Shown one piece after another: positions 36,910 through 45,684 of a stretch of DNA of 64,000 bases. Numbering within the stretch: position 1 is the stretch's first letter; every line of letters starts with the position of its first letter. The position numbers and the translations under genes are program-made. The notes under the pieces were generated by a model that saw only the letters and a program-made list of their open reading frames with translations, did not search any database and was not told the origin of the DNA. The DNA is taken from positions 95,929-159,928 of the forward strand of contig JAGHZR010000010.1 of the NCBI GenBank assembly GCA_017745295.1, written 5' to 3'. This stretch comes from Novosphingobium sp. (lineage in GTDB: Bacteria > Pseudomonadota > Alphaproteobacteria > Sphingomonadales > Sphingomonadaceae).

Positions 36910-39849
36910 ATGACCGCTATCCCGCCCCGGGCTTGCAGCCTCTCCAACGGAGCCTCGCGCCAGACCATGAAGACCTCGCTCGTTCCCATCGTTTTCCTTC
37001 TCGCCGCCAGCCCCCTCGCGGCGAGCGAGCCTGCCCGCGTTGACGACACCTCATGGGCGTTCGAAAGCAGCGATGTTCCCATGGATGCGGGTTTCCGCGT
37101 CGGCCGCCTCGCCAACGGCATGCGCTATGTGCTGCGCCGCAACGGCATGCCCGCCGGTACGGTGGTCGTGCGCATGGACGTGAATGTCGGCTCGCTGGAC
37201 GAAGCGCCCGGCGAGCGCGGTTTTGCGCACTTCCTCGAACACATGGCGTTCAACGGATCGCGCAATGTCCCGGAAGGCCAGATGGTGCCCTTGCTGGAGC
37301 GGGCGGGGCTGGCGTTCGGGTCGGACACCAATGCTTCGACCAATTTCAATCGCACGCTTTACAAGCTGGACCTTCCGCGTGCGGATCGCGGACTGCTCGA
37401 CACGGCGCTGATGCTGATGCGGGAGACGGCGGGCAATCTCACGATTGCGCAGGATGCCGTGGCGCGCGAACGCGGCGTCGTGCTGGCGGAAATGCGCGAC
37501 CGCGATTCACCGGCTTTCCGCAGCACTGTGGACGGCATGGAGTTCTTCTATCCCGGCTCGCTCTACACGCAGCGTCTGCCGATCGGCACGACCGAAACGC
37601 TGGAGGCGGCGACGGCCGCCTCGCTCCGGGCCTTCTATGAGCGCGAATATGTGCCCGCCCATGCGACGCTCGTGGTCGTGGGCGATATCGATGTCGATGC
37701 GGTGGAGGCGGACATCGCGCGCCGCTTCGGCGATTGGCAGCCGCGCCCTGCCGAAGCCCAGCCCGAAGCCCAGCCCGGTGCGGGGCCGATCGATCCCGCC
37801 GATGCCGACCGCGTGCGTATCTACACGGCCCCCGCCTTGTCCGAACATGTCACGATCCAGCGTAACGGTGCCTATATCGATGAGGCCGATACGCTGGAAA
37901 ACCGCGAACAGGCCGTTCTGCGTGCAGTGGGATATGCCATAGTCAACCGGCGCCTGAGCCGTCTCGCCAATGGCGCCAAGCCTCCCTTCCGCAGCGCCAG
38001 TTTCGGAACCGGCGATCTGTTCGACACGGCGCGCGCGACGGTGCTCGGCATCAGCACGGTCGATGGCGCGTGGCAGGCGGGCATGAACGCCGCCGGTCTC
38101 GAATACCGGCGCGCGCTGGAGCATGGCTTCACGGAGGCCGAGGTGGCGGAGCAGGTCGCGCGGCTGCTGACCGGGGCGCAGAATGCCGCCGCCTCGGCAG
38201 AGACCCGCAGCAACAAGGGGCTGGCCCAACTGGCGCTTGGATTGGTGGATGGCCGCGTCGTGCCTTCGACGCCGCAATCCGCGCTGGAGCGCATGGAAGA
38301 ACTGGCGCCCCGGATCACGCCCGAGGATGTCTTGCAGGCGATGCTTCGCGAAGCCGTCCCGCTGGAACAGCCGATGATCCGCTTTACCGGGCGAAAAGCG
38401 CCCGAAGGCGGCGAGGGCGCGCTGCGCGCCGCATGGGCCTCGGTGCAGCAGGCGAAGATCGGCAAGGGCAGCGAGGCGAAGGCACTGCCCTTCGCCTACA
38501 CCACGTTCGGTCCGGCGGGGCAGGTCGTCAGCGACACGCGATCGGATCTAGGCATCCGTCAGGTTCGTTTTGCCAACGGGGTCATGGTCAACTTGCGCAA
38601 GACCGCGCTTGAGCAGGGGCGCATCCGTTTCAGCCTCGCGCTCGACGGCGGCAGCCGGCTGAATACACGGGAAAATCCGCGCGCGACCCAGCTTGTATCC
38701 AGCCTCGCAGGTGGCGGCCTTGGTCGTCACGGCGCCGACGAACTGCGGTCCATCCTTGCCGGTCGCAGTGTCGGCATGGGGCTGGGCAGCGGGGAGGATT
38801 CCTTCGATGCCGGGGGTGTCACCACCCCGCGCGATCTGGAACTGCAATTGCAACTGCTGGCCGCGCTGATTACCGATCCGGGCTATCGGGCCGAGGGTGA
38901 GGTTGGCTATCGGCAGTCGATCGACAACCGCTTTGCCCAGATCGACGCGACTCCCAGATCGGCCTTGCAGGCGCAACTGGGCAGCATCACCAGCAGCGGC
39001 GATCCGCGTTTCTCGCTGGGATCGCCCGACGACTATCGCGGCCTATCTTTTGCCCGCCTCAAGGCCGATATCGGCGATCGCCTTGCCCACGGCGCGATCG
39101 AGATCGGGCTGGTCGGCGATGTTGACGAGGACACTGCGATTGCGCTGGTCGCCCGCACTTTCGGTGCGCTGCCCCAGCGCGAAACGGCCTTCGGCACGCA
39201 TGACGGACAGCCGCCGCGCATTTTCCCGAAAGCCTCTGCCCGTCACGTAATCCGGCATAAGGGACCGGCCAACCAGGCGATCCTGCGGTTGCTCTGGCCC
39301 ACCCGCGACGATGCCGATCCGCAGGAAGTGGCCAGGCTTGAACTTCTCCAGGCAGTCATGAATATCCGGTTGACCGAGCAACTTCGCGAGAAGCTGGGCA
39401 AGGCCTATTCGCCGGGGTCGGCCAGCTTCATGTCGCATGCCTGGAAGGGCTACGGGTACTTTCAGGTCAATGCGTCGATCGATGCCGTCGATATCGCAGG
39501 GACCCGCGATGCCATCGAGGCGGTCGTTGCCGACTTGCGTGCAAACCCCGTCGATGCCGACACGCTCAAGCGGGCCCGCGAACCCGTACTTCAGCGGCTT
39601 GCCAATGCTCTCAAGAGCAACGGCGGCTGGATGAGTCTTGTCGCACGGTCGCAGTCAGACTCCGAGCGCGTCACCCGGTTCGAGACGGCGCGCGGCCGTC
39701 TGCAATCCGTAACCGCAGTCGATCTGCAACAAGCGGCGGATCGCTATCTTCGTGCGAATGATCGCACGGAGGTTCTATCGATCGGCGAGAACGTGGTCGG
39801 AACACAAATCGGGTTCGTCTCCGGCGCCCTCAACGTCCGACACCTTTGA
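36910..39849 (+). CDS. M16 family zinc protease (PqqL/FusC-like)
   Basis: 979 aa with two M16 halves. The N-terminal half holds HFLEH (His107, Glu110, His111), the inverted zinc motif, and the Glu pair E187/E194 in ERGVVLAEM for the third ligand. The inactive half is in the C-terminal part (GKAYSPGSASFMSHAWKGYG). A signal sequence (KTSLVPIVFLLAASPLAASEP, about 21-41) predicts a periplasmic location. The start may instead be the ATG at 36967, which puts the signal at the very N-terminus. PqqL of E. coli and FusC of Pectobacterium have this build, sit beside a TBDR, and FusC cleaves imported ferredoxin. The same role is inferred here from gene order and domains. Confidence 0.92.
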   Translation: MTAIPPRACSLSNGASRQTMKTSLVPIVFLLAASPLAASEPARVDDTSWAFESSDVPMDAGFRVGRLANGMRYVLRRNGMPAGTVVVRMDVNVGSLDEAPGERGFAHFLEHMAFNGSRNVPEGQMVPLLERAGLAFGSDTNASTNFNRTLYKLDLPRADRGLLDTALMLMRETAGNLTIAQDAVARERGVVLAEMRDRDSPAFRSTVDGMEFFYPGSLYTQRLPIGTTETLEAATAASLRAFYEREYVPAHATLVVVGDIDVDAVEADIARRFGDWQPRPAEAQPEAQPGAGPIDPADADRVRIYTAPALSEHVTIQRNGAYIDEADTLENREQAVLRAVGYAIVNRRLSRLANGAKPPFRSASFGTGDLFDTARATVLGISTVDGAWQAGMNAAGLEYRRALEHGFTEAEVAEQVARLLTGAQNAAASAETRSNKGLAQLALGLVDGRVVPSTPQSALERMEELAPRITPEDVLQAMLREAVPLEQPMIRFTGRKAPEGGEGALRAAWASVQQAKIGKGSEAKALPFAYTTFGPAGQVVSDTRSDLGIRQVRFANGVMVNLRKTALEQGRIRFSLALDGGSRLNTRENPRATQLVSSLAGGGLGRHGADELRSILAGRSVGMGLGSGEDSFDAGGVTTPRDLELQLQLLAALITDPGYRAEGEVGYRQSIDNRFAQIDATPRSALQAQLGSITSSGDPRFSLGSPDDYRGLSFARLKADIGDRLAHGAIEIGLVGDVDEDTAIALVARTFGALPQRETAFGTHDGQPPRIFPKASARHVIRHKGPANQAILRLLWPTRDDADPQEVARLELLQAVMNIRLTEQLREKLGKAYSPGSASFMSHAWKGYGYFQVNASIDAVDIAGTRDAIEAVVADLRANPVDADTLKRAREPVLQRLANALKSNGGWMSLVARSQSDSERVTRFETARGRLQSVTAVDLQQAADRYLRANDRTEVLSIGENVVGTQIGFVSGALNVRHL

Positions 39850-39973
39850 GGTGGTCGAACCGGATCGATCATCCTTTCGATCGCGCTCTGGCGAGCCTTG
39901 GCATTGGCCAGGCGCGCCGCGGTATTTATCCAGCCAATCGGCACTCCGGGCGCGTTCAGGCGTTCTGAAGCCT

Positions 39974-40765
39974 ATGGCTGGTTTCGACGTTTCTTTCGAT
40001 CTCTCCTCGGTTGCGATCGTGACGGGTGGCGAATCCGGCATCGGGCGCGCGACTGCAATAAAACTCGGTAAGGCTGGGGTCCCGGTCGTGCTGACCTGTT
40101 TCTCGGATTCGGGAGCGGCCGACGCGGTTGTCTCAACGATTGTCGATAGCGGAGGCAAGGCGGCTGCGGTGAAGGCGGACGTGAGCGACGAGCAGGCCGT
40201 TGACGCTCTGTTCCAGTTCGCCGAACACCGTTTTGGAATGGTTGATCTCCTTGTCAATTCGGCCGGCCTGAACATGTCCGGCGTCATGCTGCGCGACATG
40301 GCGCTGGCTCAATTCGACCGCCTGATCCGCGTGGATCTTCATGGCCCGTTTCTTTGTTGTCGCCGGATGGTTCGCGCGCTGGACGCCGCAGGCCGCGGAG
40401 GCCGGATAGTCAACGTGTCTTCCATCCACGAACGCGCGCCGCGCCCTGGCGCGGCCGACTACGATGCCGCCAAAGGCGGTCTCGCGCAGCTCACCGCCAC
40501 TCTCGCCCTCGAACTCGCGCCCCAGCATGTCGCGGTCAATGGCATCGCGCCCGGCATGATCCTAACGCCGATGAACCAGAACGCACTCGACCATCCCGAC
40601 GAACTGCGGCGCAAGGAAGCCGCGATACCGTGGGGCCGTGCCGGCATGCCGGACGAGGTGGCCGATCTCATCCTGTTCCTGTTGTCCCCCACCGCGGATT
40701 ACATAACCGGAACGACGGTGACGATCGACGGAGCGCTGTCGCTCACCGTTGCCCAGGGAGCCTGA
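39974..40765 (+). CDS. SDR family oxidoreductase (glucose 1-dehydrogenase-like)
   Basis: 263 aa cytoplasmic. The cofactor motif TGGESGIG begins at Thr17; NSAG and the catalytic YDAAK (Tyr163, Lys167) with the upstream serine of NVSSIHE complete the SDR active site. PGMILTPM and the ITGTTVTIDG ending are classical SDR features. The ATG at 39974 fits the family N-terminus. It lies 125 nt after the M16 gene and 4 nt before the GH130-like gene, with which it probably forms a small sugar-oxidation operon. The exact alcohol or sugar substrate cannot be read. Confidence 0.9.
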   Translation: MAGFDVSFDLSSVAIVTGGESGIGRATAIKLGKAGVPVVLTCFSDSGAADAVVSTIVDSGGKAAAVKADVSDEQAVDALFQFAEHRFGMVDLLVNSAGLNMSGVMLRDMALAQFDRLIRVDLHGPFLCCRRMVRALDAAGRGGRIVNVSSIHERAPRPGAADYDAAKGGLAQLTATLALELAPQHVAVNGIAPGMILTPMNQNALDHPDELRRKEAAIPWGRAGMPDEVADLILFLLSPTADYITGTTVTIDGALSLTVAQGA

Positions 40766-40769
40766 CCTC

Positions 40770-41672
40770 ATGGTCGCCTATGTCGTTGAGGACCTGCAGG
40801 AGGTGACGCTCGATGTTACCGGGCCGGGGGGACGGCTTGCCCATTACGACCTGATGAGTCCGTTCGTCTGGACCGAGGACGATACCTATCGCATGCTCCT
40901 TCGCGTGCTGCCTGATCCGTTGGGACCGAACGATCCTACCGGCGTCATTTGGGGCGGCGATTCGCGCGACGGGCGGTATTTCCGGATGCACGACACACCG
41001 GCAATCACGCCCGTTCCCGGCCGCGACGATGCCGGCGGGTGCGAGGATCCTACGGTCGTGCGCGGCGAGGACGGCGCCTATCTCGTTTTCTACACCGGCG
41101 TCAATGTCGCACGCGACCAGGGGGCGTTGCTGGTGGCCAAGGGACCGGAGCTTACGGACCTCCACCAGCAGCGGGTCATGCTCAAAGCCCCGGAGGGCGA
41201 AGGAAACATCAAGGAGGCGACGCTCGCGCAGGGCGCGGATGGCCGTTTCAGGCTGTTTTATGAATATGCGAAGGACAATGCCTCGCGGATCGGCCTGGCG
41301 GTGGGACCGACTGTCGAGGGGCCGTGGACCGTCGTCGATGACCCGTTTTCCATTCGCGAAGACAGCTGGGACAACTGGCACCTGTCGACCGGACCGATCG
41401 TCCAGCAGGACGGGCGCGACCCGGTCATGTTCTACAACGGCGCAACGATAGACGCCCGGTGGCGGATCGGCTGGGTCAGCTTCGCCCCTGATTTCAGCAG
41501 GGTGACAGGTCGCGGACTCGAACCGATCATTCTGCCTCCCCCGGCGAAGAGCCGAGATGCAACGGACATCGCCTTCGCAGCCTCTTGCGTGATCGTCGGG
41601 GAAGCTATCTGGCTTTATTATTCGCTGGAGGACAAGATGCTGCGGCGGGCGCTCGTGCGTAGCTATTTCTAG
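40770..41672 (+). CDS. GH130-like glycosidase/phosphorylase
   Basis: 300 aa with a five-bladed beta-propeller pattern. The blade motif GGCEDPTVVR matches the GH130/GH43-fold ED(P/A) segment carrying a catalytic Asp; later LFYEYAKDNASRIGLAV and DNWHLSTGPIV match further blades. GH130 enzymes phosphorolyse or hydrolyse beta-mannosides. The ATG at 40770 has AGGGAG 8-9 nt upstream. It is paired with the SDR 4 nt upstream. No signal peptide, so cytoplasmic. The linkage specificity is unknown. Confidence 0.8.
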   Translation: MVAYVVEDLQEVTLDVTGPGGRLAHYDLMSPFVWTEDDTYRMLLRVLPDPLGPNDPTGVIWGGDSRDGRYFRMHDTPAITPVPGRDDAGGCEDPTVVRGEDGAYLVFYTGVNVARDQGALLVAKGPELTDLHQQRVMLKAPEGEGNIKEATLAQGADGRFRLFYEYAKDNASRIGLAVGPTVEGPWTVVDDPFSIREDSWDNWHLSTGPIVQQDGRDPVMFYNGATIDARWRIGWVSFAPDFSRVTGRGLEPIILPPPAKSRDATDIAFAASCVIVGEAIWLYYSLEDKMLRRALVRSYF

Positions 41673-41708
41673 GGACAGGACCTGTTAAACCTCGATACCC
41701 GCTAAGAC

Positions 41709-41780
41709 CGATGCGCCCACACGATCCTGTCCGCCATCTGCATCGCCGCAACCGTCATCGTCTGGATCGATGAGTCCTGA
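41709..41780 (+). mobile_element. Transposase C-terminal remnant (IS5-like)
   Basis: A short plus-strand reading, RCAHTILSAICIAATVIVWI followed by DES and a stop, matches the typical C-terminal end of IS5-type transposases. There is no N-terminal part. It lies in the gap between the GH130 gene and the convergent TBDR. Together with the scrap near 25.7 kb it shows past IS activity on both sides of this segment. Confidence 0.55.
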
Positions 41781-41848
41781 TCGCGCGACCATGGTTACGC
41801 CCTTCTCGACCAGCGGCGCGAACGGCGGCTCTTTCATGTGACGAGATA

Positions 41849-41872
41849 AGGGGCGACCCGCAGGCCGCCCCT
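41849..41872 (-). terminator. Hairpin terminator of the leftward TBDR
   Basis: AGGGGCGACC, 4-nt loop, GGCCGCCCCT: a 10-bp stem with one mismatch, 8 nt past the TBDR stop on the minus strand. The following bases are CTTATCTCG without a strong U-tract. Confidence 0.55.
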
Positions 41873-41879
41873 GTTTCGC

Positions 41880-43934
41880 TCAGTACCTGAAGCCGAAGCT
41901 CAGGAAGAAGCTGCGTCCCGGTTCCGGGAAACCATCGGTGAGCACGTAGTAATCGTCGAACAGGTTGCGCACCCCCGCGCCCACCTCGATACCTTCGCGC
42001 AGCGCATAATTCACCGTGAGATTGGCCTGCACGTAACTGCCGGTGCGGTAATAGCGCGTCCCCGCCGTGTTTACCGTCCAGCGGTTCGAGGCGATGTCGG
42101 CATTGGGCAGCACGTGCAGGCCCTCGACCGGCGACCAGTCGGCCCAGAGGAAGGCCTTGTGCGTCGGAACCCCGGTCGGCTGGAACGCGGTGTTGGTCGG
42201 ATCGTCGAGATCGCGGTGGGTGTAGGTGTAGTTGCCGCCCAGGCTCAGCGTGCGGCCCAGCCGCGCGGTCAGCGCGATTTCGCCGCCGTAGTAGTTGCCG
42301 CTGCCGAGGTTGCGGCTCTGGGTGACGGGCTGGCCCTGATAGATCATCGGGAACGCCACGATTACGTTGTCGAGGTGCGAATAGAACGCTGCCGCCTCGG
42401 CATGGAGCGGGCCGAAGTCGCGCGCGCCGCCGATCTCGTAATTGGTCGCCCGCTCGGCCTTGAGGTTTGGATTCGAGGTGGCCCCGCCGAAGCGCGAACT
42501 GAAGCGTTCGAAAATGGTCGGGAACCGCGCGCGCGAGGAGATGCTGGCGTGCAGGCTGGTCTGCGCATCGGCGGTCCAGACCAGCTGCGCCTGTCCGTTC
42601 AGCGCCTGCCCGTTGTGCAGTGCATATTCGATCAGCGCCCCGCTGGCATAGTCCTCGGCCCGCGAAAGGTCGCGCCAGTCGAAGCTGACACCGGCGGTGA
42701 AAGCCAGCGCCGAAGTCAGGTCGAGCTTGTTCTCGGCGGCGATGCTGTAGGTTTCCTCCACGCTGGTCTGCTTCGGCTCGGTCGCACCCGAGGGGAAGGC
42801 CTGCTGCCATTCGACATGCTTGTCGCGCCGGTAATGCGCGGCAACGCTCAGCCGGTCGCTATCGCTGACCGCAAGATCGAGCTGCGCCGATCCGCCCCAG
42901 GCGGTGTCGGCATAATAGCTGTTGAACGCGCGTCCCTTGGTCTGGGTGGTCTGGCTGGCATCGTCGAACGCGCGCAGCAGGTTGTCGAAGCCGTTGCGAT
43001 AGATGCGGGTCTTGAGCGTCGCGCGGTCTCCCAGCGCGGTGGTCGAAAGGAAATAGATGCTGTCGATGTTCCAGTAGGGCCACGACCAGTTGCGCTGCGA
43101 GGCCGCCGTATCGGTCACATGCAGCGGCGCGTTCTTGGAGCCTTCCTGCCGGGTATAGCTGATCGAATATTCGTCGGTCGCATTGGGGGTGAAGCCCAGC
43201 TTGGCGTTCACGCGCCAGTCGGCCGTGCGCGAGAAGCCGCGATGGCCGCCGTCCTCGGCCGATCCGGCGACAGGCTCATAGCCGCCGGGAAGATCCCAGT
43301 GATCGGTGAAATTGCGGGTGTAGCTGGCCTGCGCGTACCACATGTCCTGCTTCGTCCCGAGCAGGGCGAAGACGTTGTAGCCGGTGTACTCGCCTTCGCG
43401 GCCCAGATTCAGGGTCCCGCGCGCTTCGGCCTCGATCGCCTCGCTGGGCTTGCGGGTGACGAGGTTGATCGCGCCGCCCATCGCCCCGGGTCCGTCCAGC
43501 ACCGAGGCATAACCCTTGGCCACCTGCACCTGGGCGACGTCGGACGTGAGGAAACGGCCATAGTCGAGCCGCCCGTCGGCAGGCAGGTAGACGCGGATGC
43601 CGTCGATCGACAGCGGCACCTGATACCGGTCGAAACCGCGGACGTTGATCAGCCGCTCATTGCGCGAACCGCCGCTGTTCGACGACGAGACACCCGGCAT
43701 CAGGTTCACCGCATCGTCCAGGCTGTTGCGCTGGAACAGGGCAATCGCCTCGGCATCGAGCGTGGAGGAGGTTATCGAAGGACCACCCGGCGCCGGTGCC
43801 GTGACGATGATCTGGCCGAGCGTGAAAGCATTGCCGCGCTGCGCGTCCTGATCGGCGGACGCCTCCGCCTGGGCAAAGGCTGGAGTTGCAAGAATGCAGG
43901 AAAGTGTAACCGCACAAGCGGATGCGAAACGCAT
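41880..43934 (-). CDS. TonB-dependent receptor (OprC/BtuB-sized)
   Basis: 684 aa from the ATG at 43934, chosen because GAGGG lies 8 nt upstream; an ATG five codons earlier has no such site. A Sec signal ends at PAFAQA. The TonB-box region QIIVTAPAPGG is followed by a plug (LINVRGFDRYQVPLSIDGIR, then DGPGAMGGAINLVTRKPSE) and a barrel ending GFRY. It has no STN domain. The short length and plug resemble BtuB/OprC-like receptors for metal complexes or cobalamin; ligand not known. It is divergent from a secreted protein and a di-heme peroxidase. Confidence 0.92.
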   Translation of the reverse strand: MRFASACAVTLSCILATPAFAQAEASADQDAQRGNAFTLGQIIVTAPAPGGPSITSSTLDAEAIALFQRNSLDDAVNLMPGVSSSNSGGSRNERLINVRGFDRYQVPLSIDGIRVYLPADGRLDYGRFLTSDVAQVQVAKGYASVLDGPGAMGGAINLVTRKPSEAIEAEARGTLNLGREGEYTGYNVFALLGTKQDMWYAQASYTRNFTDHWDLPGGYEPVAGSAEDGGHRGFSRTADWRVNAKLGFTPNATDEYSISYTRQEGSKNAPLHVTDTAASQRNWSWPYWNIDSIYFLSTTALGDRATLKTRIYRNGFDNLLRAFDDASQTTQTKGRAFNSYYADTAWGGSAQLDLAVSDSDRLSVAAHYRRDKHVEWQQAFPSGATEPKQTSVEETYSIAAENKLDLTSALAFTAGVSFDWRDLSRAEDYASGALIEYALHNGQALNGQAQLVWTADAQTSLHASISSRARFPTIFERFSSRFGGATSNPNLKAERATNYEIGGARDFGPLHAEAAAFYSHLDNVIVAFPMIYQGQPVTQSRNLGSGNYYGGEIALTARLGRTLSLGGNYTYTHRDLDDPTNTAFQPTGVPTHKAFLWADWSPVEGLHVLPNADIASNRWTVNTAGTRYYRTGSYVQANLTVNYALREGIEVGAGVRNLFDDYYVLTDGFPEPGRSFFLSFGFRY

Positions 43935-43939
43935 GAAAA

Positions 43940-44036
43940 AAGCCCTCATGTTTGTGCTGTCGCCGTTTGGGCGATTCGCTATATCCGGCTGTATATAGTT
44001 TTTGTGCGATGCAAAAGCGTAAGGAAATGAGGGCTT
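43940..44036. promoter_or_regulatory. Divergent promoter region with nested inverted repeats
   Basis: AAGCCCTCAT at 43940-43949 and its exact complement ATGAGGGCTT at 44027-44036 bracket the region and contain the ribosome sites of both divergent genes. In the middle CTATAT-8 nt-ATATAG (43979-43998) is a candidate operator or -10 pair. The arrangement suggests joint control of the receptor and the secreted protein/peroxidase genes. No regulator gene is adjacent. Confidence 0.4.
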
Positions 44037-44037
44037 C

Positions 44038-44619
44038 ATGGCGATCGGACGCGAAATGACGGATTGCAAAGGCGGGCTGGTTCTGGCGGCATTGTTGATG
44101 CTGACCCCCTCCGGCGGTGCGCTGGCGCAGGAGATCACCGGCATGGGTGCGGCCTCCTCCGCCATGCCCATGACCTGCCCGGCTACGCCCGCTGCGCTGC
44201 CCGGCGAACTTTCCGGTTGGAACCGGCGCGTACCCCTGGTCGCCGCGCAAGAGGCGAGGGCGGCGGCGCGGCTGACCCCCGGTACGGCCGTGGACGGCAC
44301 GCTCGGCCCCACGCCCGAGGTCCATTATGCGCTGCGACCCGAAAAACCCGGCGGATCGGTGAGTTTCGGCGGCATCTACGCTTTCACCGTGCCCGCGGCG
44401 GGTCAGTACCGCGTGGCGCTCGGCTCGGCGGCGTGGATCGATGTCATCAAGGCCAGCGACACAACCAGGGGCCTGACTTCAATCGCCCATGGCCATGGGC
44501 CTGACTGCTCGGGCATCCGCAAGATGGTCGATTTCGCGCTCGAACCGGGGGACTATCTCCTGCAGATCTCGGCCAACGCCGACGCGAAGCTGCCGCTGCT
44601 CGTCACTCGCCTTCCCTGA
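44038..44619 (+). CDS. Small secreted protein of unknown function
   Basis: 193 aa. A signal peptide (GGLVLAALLMLTPSGGALAQ, about 12-31) is followed by a Met-rich patch (MGAASSAMPMTCPA) and a beta-rich domain (VSFGGIYAFTVPAAGQYRVA, then FALEPGDYLLQISANADAKL) of pre-peptidase-C or lectin-like character. Two cysteines (TCPA, DCSG) could form one disulfide. It precedes the second di-heme peroxidase by 7 nt. The Met/Cys patch near the N-terminus hints at copper or other metal handling, but this is speculation. Similar proteins occur in sphingomonads, so the gene is likely real. Confidence 0.75.
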   Translation: MAIGREMTDCKGGLVLAALLMLTPSGGALAQEITGMGAASSAMPMTCPATPAALPGELSGWNRRVPLVAAQEARAAARLTPGTAVDGTLGPTPEVHYALRPEKPGGSVSFGGIYAFTVPAAGQYRVALGSAAWIDVIKASDTTRGLTSIAHGHGPDCSGIRKMVDFALEPGDYLLQISANADAKLPLLVTRLP

Positions 44620-44626
44620 GGCTGCG

Positions 44627-45580
44627 ATGCGTCATGCACTTACGGGGCTGCTGCTGGTCGCCACCGCGTTTTCCGGGGTGATGGCAGTCTCCCGCGCCGC
44701 GACGCCGCTCTCCGAGCGGATGAAAGCGGCCCGGATCGAGTTGGGACGGCGGCTGTTCTACGATGCCGATCTCTCGATCAACGGCACCATGTCCTGCGCG
44801 ACCTGCCACGAGCAGCACCATGGTTTTGCCGACGGCAACCGCACCCATCCCGGCGCACTCGACGATCCGGGACGGCGCAATGTGCCCACGCTCGCCAATG
44901 TCGGGGATTTCCCGCGCCTGACATGGGCCGATCCCCGCCTCACCAGTCTGGAAGCGCAAGTGGCGGTGCCGGTGTTCGGCGACCACCCGGTTGAAATGGC
45001 AATGACGGGGCACGAGGCCGAAATCGCCCGGCGCCTCAGCCGCGATCCCTGCTACCGCATACAGTTCGCGGATGCCTTTCCCGGCAGCGATGGCGCGATC
45101 GACTATCCCAGGGTCGCCGGCGCCCTTGCCGCCTTCGAACGCGCGCTCGTCTCGCGCGGCAGCGACTGGGACAAGTCGGCGCTGGATGAACAGGCCAGGG
45201 AAGGCGCGCGGATCTTCCAGCGCAGCTGCGCAGGCTGCCATAGCGGGGTGAACTTCACCGATTCGCGCTATCACCGCATCGGCGGGGTGCCGCCGCCGGA
45301 TGCCGCCGATCCCGGACTTGCCGAAATAACCGGCCGTGCCCGTGACCGTGGACGTTTCCGCACGCCCAGCCTGCGCAATGTCACCGTCAGTGCACCGTAC
45401 CTGCACGACGGCTCCGCTCCGACGTTGCATGCCGCAATGGCGGCCCACACCCGCATCGTCCCGCTGCCGGACCGGGAGCGCGGCGCGGTAGTCGCGTTCC
45501 TCGCCAGCCTGACCGATCATGAATTCCTGACCAATCCGGCATTCCAGCTACCACAGACCGCCTGCGGCAAGGCGCTGTAG
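44627..45580 (+). CDS. Di-heme cytochrome c peroxidase/MauG-like protein (second copy)
   Basis: 317 aa with a signal peptide (ALTGLLLVATAFSGVMAVSR) and two heme sites, CATCH (57-61) and CAGCH (201-205). The PYLHDGSAPTLHAAM block near the C-terminus matches the family. It is shorter than the 370-aa paralogue at 34.9 kb. It forms an operon with the secreted protein upstream and faces away from a TBDR. Periplasmic oxidation linked to the receptor's ligand is plausible; peroxide detoxification is the default family role. Confidence 0.9.
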   Translation: MRHALTGLLLVATAFSGVMAVSRAATPLSERMKAARIELGRRLFYDADLSINGTMSCATCHEQHHGFADGNRTHPGALDDPGRRNVPTLANVGDFPRLTWADPRLTSLEAQVAVPVFGDHPVEMAMTGHEAEIARRLSRDPCYRIQFADAFPGSDGAIDYPRVAGALAAFERALVSRGSDWDKSALDEQAREGARIFQRSCAGCHSGVNFTDSRYHRIGGVPPPDAADPGLAEITGRARDRGRFRTPSLRNVTVSAPYLHDGSAPTLHAAMAAHTRIVPLPDRERGAVVAFLASLTDHEFLTNPAFQLPQTACGKAL

Positions 45581-45684
45581 ATCTTGCGCCTCTCCTCATA
45601 CTCGAAGCAGGTAAGTTCGGGAAAACCGTCCGGCAGAAACGCGGTCGACAGCGTAACGCCAGCCGTCGCGGGGCGCTTCCGCTC

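Noticed and set aside
25644..41780. The segment between two IS5 remnants as a mobile genomic island
   Set aside because: It contains rsgA, a core gene, the remnants are partial and in opposite orientation, and no integrase or attachment repeats were found.
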